In this document: positions 55,263-64,000 of the stretch, in pieces
Layout of the letters: every line of letters starts with the position of its first letter
Position numbering within the stretch: position 1 is the stretch's first letter
From: Juglans regia
Lineage: Eukaryota; Streptophyta; Magnoliopsida; Fagales; Juglandaceae
Direction of reading: 5' to 3'
DNA length: 64,000 nt
Assembly: GCF_001411555.2 (NCBI RefSeq)
Contig: NC_049905.1
Coordinates: 17,028,891-17,092,890, forward strand
Program-made: the position numbers and the translations under genes
The notes under the pieces: generated by a model
The model's database searches: none
What the model was told of the DNA's origin: nothing
The model's input: only the letters and a program-made list of their open reading frames with translations

Positions 55263-57459
55263 GATGCCCATAATTCTTAAGGTTGACTTGCCCAACAAGA
55301 AAACATTGAGAATCTTCAAGTTAATTATAATAGAGATGGTCTATAGAAGCTGTAGAAAGATAAATACTAGCAACCTGTCCTTGGTTTCTCGTTGTAGTGT
55401 GATGCAAAGAAGATCTTTGAGGGCGGACCTTGAGGATACCATAAATCCTGGTAAGGGTTGCTAAGTATGGGCCTTTATGACTCTTGTTTTCATAAGCATA
55501 TATATGATAACGGAGCGTATTGATGGTTGTGTGTGACTATTTACAGGACATCATGGAATGTGTGTGTTTCCATTTTTGGTTTTGCTGGCACTAGTGGATT
55601 TGTTGTCCTCTCGAGGTGATTTCGTGTTTGTTTTATTGTTTTGGCACTAAGGTTATAGTTTGTTTGTTGTAACCCACACTTAAGTGGTTAGAGAGCCTGT
55701 CGACTCCTTAGGTCTATCTCAAGCAGTTTCTGAGCCCGTTGACTCGTTCCCAAAGGCAACTCGCACGAGGAGGTTATGGAGCTCGAAGGTCCGTTCCTGG
55801 AGGCTACCTGCTGGTCGATTGTTATGGCGAGATTGTCACCGCTAATCGCATTCACGTTGTTAACACTCAGCTTTGTAAATGGGTGGGAGGTAGTGCTCGA
55901 CCGCATTGCTATGGGAAGAGACATTGCTCGACCGCGTTGTTGTGGCAAGAGATATTGCTCGACTGCATTTCTATAGTGGGAGGTGTTGCCCAACTGCTTT
56001 CCTGAGGTGCGAATGTTAGCCTTGATCGCATGCATGTTTCTAACACTCGACTTTGTAAATGGGTGGAAGGTCCAAGTGCCTAACTCTAGGATAATTCGAT
56101 TGTTTTGAGAAGTCTTCATCAAAAGCCAAATTGGTTAGTATAGATAATCATAAGTTTGAGATTTGCAAACTTGAGCCATTTTGCTGGAATGTGACAAGGG
56201 CTTAAGATGCTTAGGTGAGGCTTGAGGGTGACCTACCTTGATGATAATGGAGATCCGATGTGCCTGAGCAAGTGCTCTAGGGCGGTTTGTTCCAATGAAA
56301 ATAGGATGCTGAGGTGCCTTCTACCCTCTAATTAGTGCTCCTAGCCAGACTATGTTGTTCAAAAGAGCCTTGTAGCTTAGGAAGAGCATTGTTCCTCAGA
56401 GAAGTCTTGTTGCTTGTAAAGTTCCCTTGTTAGTTAGAAAGAGCGTTATAGGTCCACGTGAGTGTTGTAGGTTAGGGTGAGAGTTGTTGCTCGGCTTGTG
56501 CCTTTGCCCTAGCGAAGATAAAGAGCTGAGGAGCTCGAGTAGCGCTCAAGGGTGCCTCGACACCTGGTTCTCCAGGTGAGGAGGCTAGTTTTCGAGTTTT
56601 TGTCTAGCAGGGGTTGGTCGCCATTATGAATTCCCTTTGTTTTACTTATTCGCCCTAAGGCTCTTGTTTGGGATGCGGATTTTCTAAACTTGCCTTTAGT
56701 TAAGACCAACAAGTGAAGTGCATTCCAGGGACATTTAGCCACCGATATTTCCTTGAAATCTTGAGAAGTTTTGTGGGAAAGACCTCCAAAAGTAAAATTT
56801 CTTAGTAAAAATAATATCCAAATAACAAGCCTGAGAAAGGCAAACAAGGGGCATTTAGCCACTGCATACAACTTTTACTTGACTAATATTGTTCGCTGTT
56901 GAGTGACTCTTGCATGTTGGAAGTTGCTCATCCTTGCGTATTTTTTATTTGTGATGGAGATTTTCTATTTCTAAGTGGTTTTTGTTTTGCTTGCACTTGG
57001 ACACATGGTCGACCTTTGAACGTTCGAACATTGTTGATTAAGACTGGCAAGCGATGCGTGTCACTTACCCACTTGCCCATCTCTATGCTTCCATATGTTC
57101 ATTCTTTGGGGGTCTCATGGAGACCTAAGGAGTTTTGTTACCTCCAAAACCAAATTTGTTAGCTCGAACAAATTTATATAGTAAGGTCAAGATACACAAA
57201 CCCGAGCTATTGGGCTACTCCTTTAAATTTTTCACTTTTTGTCTAGTAGAGAATGGTTGTTGAAGAGCTGTTCGTGTGTCTTTTTGGTTCCTCTTAACCT
57301 TATACTAGTCTTGGCACTTTGTCCCAAAAATGGTTGTGTCGGGTGAACAACCATGTGCTCTGTGTCATGCTTCACCTGAGCTCCAATGATGCGGACCATT
57401 TACAACCTATTCATGCATGTGGCGACTCAAGCGTGCCTGCATGGTTGGCATATATTAGT

Positions 57460-59046
57460 TATAACACCCCACCTAAAAAGCCATTAAGACTTAACCATTT
57501 GTCCCCTTAATCCTAGTTGGCAGGAGATTGTTATTATTGAGAATTTTTTATTCTTTAGCATGAAAACCACATTTTTTTTATTTTAGTTGGAAGTTTTGGA
57601 AGGGTTCTACTATTATATTTTAGATTAATTTGCCATAAAGCCAATAGTGGGGTGACACTTGGCATTATTATTGGGCTAAGCAAAGGCTAAGTATGAATGG
57701 TTTTAGGTATGAGCTCAAGAGTGTTTAATTAAGGACCATCAATCACTAAGGATGTGATGGGCCAAGAATAGGCACCATAAGCCTAGACCCATTAGATTTT
57801 ATGGAGTGAATCGAGTGATAGGCCTTTCTTAAAGAGTCTTAAAAATTAGGCCCAAGTATGAGAAAGACTTGAAACCTTTGGGCCTAACTTAGTGATAGTA
57901 AATGCTTTTGGCACAACCTTAGAAAGACATGTTTTTTGGACCCAGTATTAGTTGGCCTTTGCAACCTTAGATGAGCTCTCAAATCTGGACATAAGGTCCA
58001 CTCAATGACTCACACCAAGAGTCCACAACCAAGAGACTTACACAAATGGCCCTACATGCCCAACAAGGCCCAAAAGCCTTGTCTTCCATTTTTACACTTC
58101 TAATTCAAGCCCACATACACCATACCATTAGTTTCCCTCAAGCCCATATGGTACCCCATGCCCCTAAGGTTCCCATTTGACCATAATTAAGTTTTCAACT
58201 TGAGTTAAGGGCATTAATCAACTTACACATGCTGAGTGATCTATAAACCATGTTTTAAGTTTAATTTTCCTTTTAATTATTTATCCCATTTCTTATATGG
58301 AATTTATTGTTTTTATTATTATTTTTCATCATTATTAGATCAAATTAGAAGCTTAATCTTGACCCAACATATATCAATAGAAGTAAAGCCATGTCAATGC
58401 TCAATCACCACCAATCAGCACACGTGCACCTTCATGTGCATTACACCAAACCAGCCCCCTAGCCCACGCAATTTCCATCATATTTTCAGGTATAATCTCA
58501 CCAATCACACATTATCTCATTTCTTATGAACAAGACCAAGCCTTGGGGCGAAATTCCCCCAAGTAATCGAACCATAGCCCAACCAATTCCATTAGAAACT
58601 TAGTTGAAGCAACCGAGTGGCATTCATGTATTTTTTTCATTTGAATTTCTGCTCTTGCTTGAGCCATTCCCACATGCCACCACCCCTTTCCACCAATCCC
58701 CAAGAGCCCCTCAAGTCATCATGGGAATTTTGACCCAAGTCATCCCTTAAAGAGAGCCATACCAATTGGCTTTTGCACTAGACATCACTCGGCAACCTCA
58801 CTTTAGGATATGCTGCCTTATGGTTTGAACTTATGATGGTTATTAATGATATTGAGATGTTTTAGTTTATTCTAGCATGAGTTTTATTTAGTCACCCTTA
58901 TTCCGCTGCGATTATTGCATATTGCTAGTTATATCTTAAGATGTATTGCATATTAACTGTCATGAACGGTGATATATAACCTTGTGTTGCATGTCCCAAC
59001 GCTCTAAGTCTTTGTTCCATCCCAAGCGGAGGTTGGGGACGTCACA
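57460..59046. mobile_element. Solo LTR with perfect 5-bp target duplication TTAGT
   Basis: A 1,587-bp block that opens TATAACACCCCACC (expected TGTAACACCCC) and closes GGTTGGGGACGTCACA. It is flanked by TTAGT at 57455-57459 and TTAGT at 59047-59051; the match extends to ATTAGT if the terminal A is counted. It contains no internal element sequence. This is the product expected from recombination between two LTRs. It lies inside gene-less element 2, so it inserted later. Confidence 0.75.
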
Positions 59047-60412
59047 TTAGTTCACACTTGTACAAGTCTTCACACCACTTTAGTCATTGGCCTTCTTTTT
59101 TTTTTTAGCTAAGTAGCATACGCACAGTGGTTGTGCATGGTCTCGTGCTTGCCCTCCACTACTCCAAAGAAATGGGAGATAGTTGGAAACTTGAAGCACA
59201 TTGCACTGCCAAAAGTGGATTGGTTTGTACAAGAGGCAATGGTGCACGTAGCTTATTGAGATGACAGTGGCTCAACCTACAAAAAAGTGGACAATGTTGG
59301 TGGAGAGCAATGGTGGCTGGCATAGCTCCCGTGGCTAGCAAACACATTAGGCATGAAAGGGCGAGGCACTGCCATGGTGGTGAGTTATGCTCGGGTCTGT
59401 GCCACAAATCCGATCCAAAAGGCAAAGTGAGGTAGTGACTTAGGTAGTTCCCACCGGTGGTGTGAGGTTTTAGGCGGTGATTGTCTGTTTGACAAACAAA
59501 TCGTGAGACAGTGGGGGAGCTCGCTTGGATTAGGCGAGGTGTGGCCATGCCCGAGGTAGATTCACCCTGCAGAGCTTAGCGAGCTCAACCTATAAGCCTT
59601 GGCAAGGTGAGAGCTCACGGCATGGACGAGCTACACCCTTGAGGCAAGTCGAGAGCTAAGAGGGTGAGCATTGTGCTCAACTGCCTTGTTTGTCACGATG
59701 GGTGAGCTACGCTGGGCAAGCCCAGGACTTGACCACTGCTTTCTTTGGGTGGCATGCTTATTGGCTGCCACGAGGGGGCCTCATGGTTGGCGAGTTGCTT
59801 ACCCACTAATGTTCATCCTAGGTGCATGACAATGATAAAAAATGTTGATGGGTCTATGGCTTCACAAGCTCACAACCAGGGAGTTGCCGCTCAGCCTAAG
59901 AGGTTGGCAGCGAACAAAAGTAGTGTGGTAGTCGGTGGGCTCCTTGCTCACTGTGCCTAAGGGACCCAACTGGCGCTTGGGATCTGCGTCCGTCATGCCT
60001 CCATGCGCACACAAACACCCATGGCAGGATATGCCATGCACTCATGGGTGGCTGACGAGATTCTTCCCATCAGCTTCTAGAACACTTGGCAGAGGAATCG
60101 GTGGTAAAACCTCCGTTGTCTCTGTCTGGCCATTCGATGGGATGGTCAGACTTGGCCTGCACCCTGCAAAGGAGGTGGCATATATACTTGACTGCCCTCG
60201 TGAGTTCCTCGGTTGGGAAAACTCACACTTTGATACAACTCTGGGTGTGCACAGTGCATGCCATTAGGCCAACTGAGTGGGCTCCCACATTCGACCTACC
60301 CATCTGGCCCCCACTTAGGGCAGGCAAGGGCATCCACCCACACATGGCTGGCGGAAGGGCAGATGCTCACCTTAATGAGATGCCCAGGTTTTCACCTGTC
60401 TAACCGGCCCAA

Positions 60413-60436
60413 TGTATATATATATATATATATATA
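60413..60436. repeat. (TA)n microsatellite
   Basis: About 12 TA dinucleotides. Confidence 0.9.
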
Positions 60437-60908
60437 AAATATTTTATTTAATAAAACAATATTATTTTGTCTTAGGTTAAGTTTTAAAACAAACCCCCTT
60501 CCTGCTTTGTAACCTGGGAGGTGGGGCCCCACCTCCTCCCGGTCCAGCCCCTGCCTGGAACCCTGTCTATAAATTTGAGGCATGGGGGCGAATGCCCGCA
60601 TGCATCTGAGTGCTTGGGGGATGGGGGCTAGGTTGTACCCAAGCCCTCCCGAGATTTACCCCTGTCCACCAGATTATATATAAATAAACAAATCTTCTTT
60701 AATAAAATAACATCCTTTTATTAAAGGGTTTTGTTTTAAGACCGGCCAATCCCTCTGCGTCTCTCTCCCCCTTCTCTCTCTCTCCCTCTCGCCATGTGAC
60801 TCACCCTCAATGAGTATATCTCTCTCTAGGTTGGTTTTGGTTGTTGTTTTTCACGCAGTTGGTTTTGGTTTTGGTTTTTCGTCGTGGGTGAGCGAATATT
60901 TGCCCCCA

Positions 60909-60940
60909 GCATCTCTCTCTCTCTCTCTCTCTCTCTCCCC
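60909..60940. repeat. (TC)n microsatellite
   Basis: A TC tract of about 28 bp within a C/T-rich region (60755-60950). Confidence 0.85.
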
Positions 60941-61304
60941 TCCCCGAGTCTTTTTCTCATTGTGCGATACCACACGGTGGGCGGTGGGCAGACGACCCTT
61001 GGGGCCAATCCACCCCTCAGCATCCATGAGAGGGGGTACCCGTCCAGAGGGGGTGGGGCTGGGGGTTGGCCACCCGAGAGGTGCATGTAGCACCCCTACA
61101 CGCCATGCAGCCCACTTTGCCCTTTATACATATTTTTCTTTTTTAGATGGTCCTTGCATAGTTAAAATCCACATGAATGATAAAAAGAGGAGTAACAAGG
61201 AAGCTTATCTGCTTTTTTGGAGGTACTTTTGTGTGCTAGATCGTCGCTCCTCTTTTTTTTTTTTTTAGAGAGAGATAAATTGAATCCAACAGACGGCGCC
61301 AAAC

Positions 61305-61430
61305 TATTGGTGCATTTTTTCGGCATGGCCAAAGCCCAGCAATGCGATTGAACGGCCCATCATGGTGGCTTAGGCGTTGATATGATGCTCGAATATCAAC
61401 CATAAAAATAAATAATAAATAAAATTATTT
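61305..61430 (-). mobile_element. LTR D: truncated 5' LTR of gene-less element 2
   Basis: TTGGTGCATTTTTTCGGCAT and the following 100 bp match the left part of LTR C (GGCATGGCCAAAGCCCA, ATGCGATTGAAC). The match fades near 61430, where A/T-rich sequence begins, so most of this LTR is missing. Confidence 0.7.
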
Positions 61431-61471
61431 TATTTTATAAAAATTATGTTTTAAATTAAAGATATTAAGAT

Positions 61472-61707
61472 AGTGCTACTATGCCACCCAAGTTTGCCCA
61501 CTTAGTGTGCCCCTAGTGCAAATTGCACTTTTCTTTTATTTTTTTATTTTAAACAGTTTTTGAACATATTTAAATATTAAAAAAAAATACTAATACACTA
61601 ATAATTACTTCCTTAACTATTAAGTAAAAAAAATTTAAAAATAAAATAAAATATAGGAGCGGTTAAATTGAGAGAGTAAACTTAGGGGGCATAGTATCAT
61701 TTTCCAA
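61472..61707. mobile_element. MITE copy d with CTACTATGCC-type terminal repeats
   Basis: GTGCTACTATGCCACCCAAG at the left is mirrored by CTTAGGGGGCATAGTATCAT at the right (imperfect terminal inverted repeat of about 18 bp). The core AATAATTACTTCCTTAA matches copies at 24220 and (reverse) 3081. This is the clearest copy in the window. Confidence 0.65.
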
Positions 61708-61907
61708 GATATTATTATTATTTATAAAAATATCTCTATTTTAAAAGAAAAATTATATTCATCATCCATACACCATTCACTTGTTTTTATCTTTTTCCTT
61801 TAATATGTATGTGATGTAAGGATGATGAGCAGAATAACTCTTTTTAAAATATAATCATAAAAAAATAATTAAAAAAAGGTTCTATCTCTATCATTAGTCA
61901 TCATTAC

Positions 61908-62377
61908 CAGGTGTGAAAGTTGGTCAGTTCGGACCGGAGAAACCGTCCGGACCGATTGGTTCCGTCCAGTCCAGACCATATCGACCCTAGACCAAGACCG
62001 GTCAGTGTCGGTCCTGTTCCAATCCATGGCTTTTCCACCCTGGACTGGACCAAACCGACTGAATTTAAAATTATATATATTATTTATATAATAATTGTAT
62101 AATTAATTATGTAATTTTCATCTAACCTATCACCATTAAAAATATAAAATTTTAAATGTGTTATTAACAAATTAATATTCTATCAATTAACTAATTATAT
62201 AGTAATTATATAAGTTAAAAATGTAATCCACATTAATAATTTACTTAATTTTAATTTAATATTTTAAATAAAAAATTTTATTAATTTATTTTTTTTTAAA
62301 ATTTTAAAAAAAATTAAGTCAAACCGAACGGACATATCAGACCGTAGAGACATTCGGACCGGACGGTTTACACCCTA
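61908..62377. mobile_element. hAT-type MITE with perfect 8-bp target duplication ATCATTAC
   Basis: ATCATTAC at 61900-61907 and again at 62378-62385 flanks a 470-bp element. It begins CAGGTGTGAAAG and its other end, reverse complemented, begins TAGGGTGTAAACC. Eight-bp duplications and (C/T)AGGGGTGTAAA-type ends are hAT traits. Both ends are rich in CGGACCGG-type words and the middle is A/T-only. It has no coding capacity. It lies less than 1 kb upstream of the F-box gene's start codon and close to its leader. Confidence 0.85.
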
Positions 62378-62439
62378 ATCATTACTCAAGTTCGGTTAGG
62401 TGGGCTGCTTCTGAATAAAACGACACCACAAATAAATTC

Positions 62440-63306
62440 GAGACTCGATTCCGTTCTTCCTGGGTTTGGGTACAGTCGAATTCGAATCCCCCAAATCCGA
62501 AACCGGTTTTGTTACTTTTCGTTTTGGGCCTCTTTGTTTGCCCCTCTATCTCTGCACTGCCGGGTGGTGGATCTCTCTCCCATTGGCATCGCCCGTGATC
62601 AAGCTCTTCTCGACTTCTTCCTCAATCAATCCCCTTCTACAACTTGTACTTTTGCCCACAAAAAAAAAAAAAAAAGTAACCCGTCTACTAGCGATCTTCC
62701 ATTCCGTTCCATTGGAGCCGATCTATTCCATCTTTTTTATTTTTTCTGGTAATCCCGTTGATTCGTTTATATTTTTTTATCTGGGCATTTTTAATTTGTT
62801 ACGTTTTAATGACTTTTACAACCTTTATTTTTATTGGATGATTATGATCAACTCATTTGAATGTGGTCGGTGCTAGTTTTTGATTTATTATGAATACCCA
62901 GATGCTGAGTTTTGGGTTTGTGATGAGTTTTGTGGATATATTTGAGGGTTTCATTTGGTTTGAATTTAGTTAGAGCGTATACCTCTTAAATCTCTTAAGC
63001 ACCTATGTGCTTATTATTTTCCTTTTTATTTTTTTAATTTTTGTTTCAGGATCCCATTAAGTTCGGTAGATCAATTGATTGTTTCCCCCGTTGTAGCTGT
63101 TCTGTTTGCTAATTGGGCCAACCTTCTGTGTCAGTGAGTGTGCAAAGAAGATATATGCAGTGGCTTTCCAGGTTTATCAAAAGTTGTAAGGAAGTTGATT
63201 GTTTGCTTCTAGCAAGTTAAGCGTTTTTCTTTTGCTTGATCTTTTGTGGGAAGCCCGTGGGTGGATTAATTATCTATATAATAACTTATTAATATTGTTT
63301 TGAGTT
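62440..63306 (+). other. F-box gene promoter and spliced 5' UTR
   Basis: A leader exon of roughly 62440-62748 ends TTTTTCTG|GTAATCCC. The acceptor TTGTTTCAG at 63041-63049 begins the second leader segment that runs to the ATG at 63307. The intron (62749-63049) is T-rich and GT-AG. The transcription start is not determined. The 15-A run at 62661-62675 lies in the leader exon. Confidence 0.55.
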
Positions 63307-64000
63307 ATGGAGCATCTTCCTGTTGAAGTTGTTGGAAACATACTATCCAGGCTTGGAGCCGCACGAGATGTGGTGATAGCATCTGCAACTTGTTGTAAAT
63401 GGCGAGAAGCTTACCGCAAACACCTTCACACACTCTCATTCAATTCCAACGATTGGCCTGTTTATCGAGATATGAAGACTAGCCAACTTCAAATCTTGAT
63501 AACTCAAACGATATTTCAAACCACGGGATTAAAAGGTCTATATATTCTAATGGATGGTGTTGATAAGTTCTCGGCATCCACTGTCATTGCTTGGCTCATG
63601 TATACCAGGGAAACATTGCGCCGATTGGTTTATAATGTTCAAACTACTCCAAGCATTAACATTCTTGAAATATGTGGCAGGCAAAAATTGAAAATGTTGG
63701 TCCTGGCCCATAATTCAATTACTGGTGTTGAACCTAATTTTCAAAGATTTCCTCGTTTGAAATCTCTATCTTTAAGTAATGTCAGTATTTCAGCAATGGA
63801 TCTGAGTCTTCTGCTCAGTTCCTGCCAGAAGATTGAAACTTTGAAACTTGTCAATCCAGAGATTGCAATGTCAGATGCACAAGTGACAGTTGAGCTTAGC
63901 AGTCCTACGTTAAAAAGTATTTATGTTGAAGCAGTCAGTTTGGACAAGTTTGTATTGGAGGCAGATAGCATTGAGTGTTTGCACTTGAAAGGTTGTGCCC
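63307..64000 (+). CDS. F-box/LRR-repeat protein, At1g67190-like, truncated by the window edge
   Basis: Open from the ATG at 63307 to the last base, 231 codons without a stop. The N-terminus MEHLPVEVVGNILSRLGAAR, then DVVIASATCCKWREAYRKHL, is an F-box (residues about 1-40), the module that binds SKP1 in SCF ubiquitin ligases. Leucine-rich segments follow: LKMLVLAHNSITGVEP, FPRLKSLSLSNVSISAMDLS, IETLKLVNPEIAMSD, SSPTLKSIYVEAVSLDKFVL, DSIECLHLKGC. This matches the conserved plant protein represented by Arabidopsis At1g67190 as I remember it. Its substrate is not known to me. The gene appears intact so far; only the C-terminal half lies outside. Confidence 0.9.
   Translation, partial: MEHLPVEVVGNILSRLGAARDVVIASATCCKWREAYRKHLHTLSFNSNDWPVYRDMKTSQLQILITQTIFQTTGLKGLYILMDGVDKFSASTVIAWLMYTRETLRRLVYNVQTTPSINILEICGRQKLKMLVLAHNSITGVEPNFQRFPRLKSLSLSNVSISAMDLSLLLSSCQKIETLKLVNPEIAMSDAQVTVELSSPTLKSIYVEAVSLDKFVLEADSIECLHLKGCA

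Larger units (their letters stand above)
55263..61307 (-). mobile_element. Internal region of gene-less LTR element 2, interrupted by a solo LTR
   Basis: The left part (55263-57459) repeats the order of phrases seen in element 1 with moderate divergence, including CTCTTGTTTGGGA, TTGTTGCTTG and CTTTTTGTCTAG. The right part (59047-61282) has no partner in the window and is GC-richer, with a (TA)n at 60413-60435 and a (TC)n at 60909-60938. At 61283-61303 the minus strand carries TTTGGCGCCGTCTGTTGGAT, a good primer-binding site directly next to LTR D. No gag-pol motifs were found. The ORF-length frames here do not look like proteins. Confidence 0.65.

Noticed and set aside
59159..60601. Frames of 70-150 codons in the GC-rich right part of gene-less element 2
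   Set aside because: Open frames are expected by chance in GC-rich DNA. No gag, protease, RT, RNase H or integrase motif could be found in them.
1..64000. tRNA, rRNA, snRNA and organelle-derived insertions
   Set aside because: Looked for tRNA box patterns and rRNA-like stretches. Only the SINE's degenerate pol III boxes were seen. Absence by eye is not proof; a tRNA/Rfam scan would decide.

Overview
The window is nuclear DNA from a flowering plant, almost certainly a woody eudicot. It has spliced genes with GT-AG introns, AT-rich intergenic DNA, microsatellites, and many plant-type mobile elements (Ty3-gypsy with two RNase H domains, PIF/Harbinger, hAT, a CACTA-like end, a SINE, MITEs). The GATGAGATGAG-rich MITE copies resemble a family I associate with Fagales such as walnut or chestnut. 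That placement is inference from memory and low confidence.

Only three host genes look intact. (1) 4452-8131, minus strand: the cytosolic ribosomal protein uL1 (RPL10a), five coding exons, 216 aa. Its promoter has a telo-box and a tandemly tripled 36-bp block carrying site II-like elements. (2) 10220-13797, minus strand: a complete seven-exon transmembrane-9 (TMN/EMP70) gene of 593 aa. (3) 63307 to the right edge, plus strand: the start of an F-box/LRR gene resembling Arabidopsis At1g67190, with a spliced 5' UTR. A fourth gene-like unit, 18843-19277, is a GRF-zinc-finger/coiled-coil/TM reading frame broken by two TAG codons.

Layout. 1-4400: intergenic, holding a near-identical copy of part of the last TMN intron, a SINE, a hAT transposase fossil and MITEs. 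4400-16000: the RPL10a and TMN genes. 16000-19300: a possible orphan promoter/5' UTR exon and the GRF pseudogene. 19822-22805: a PIF/Harbinger element with both of its genes (transposase and MYB/SANT-like), each carrying stops. 23500-25450: AT-rich repeats and MITEs. 25464-28320: left half of a Tat-lineage Ty3-gypsy element. 28668-34613: a CACTA-like terminus followed by about 6 kb scattered with a 12-bp motif, enclosing a broken mobile-element ORF and an AT-rich satellite. 34614-38545: a Ty3-gypsy element reduced by deletion, whose integrase remnant contains an in-frame 45-bp minisatellite. 38560-46600: a degenerate minus-strand Tat element with an antisense extra ORF and an 88-bp 3' UTR minisatellite. 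46600-49996: the 3' tail of another Tat element on the plus strand (about 190-bp minisatellite, antisense coiled-coil ORF, 3' LTR). 50183-61430: two copies of a family of long LTR elements without recognisable genes, the second interrupted by a solo LTR. 61472-62377: two MITEs directly upstream of the F-box gene.

The mobile elements appear to be dead, since almost every coding region is stopped, frameshifted or missing catalytic residues. They still preserve structure: target-site duplications, primer-binding sites, subterminal motif arrays and 3' UTR satellites. The strongest leads are the paired 'antisense ORF plus minisatellite' modules, the ACGT(T/G)CGAACGT motif swarm, the gene-less LTR family that shares the Tat primer-binding site, and the tripled site II block in the RPL10a promoter. 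All identifications come from reading and hand translation; no database search was run.
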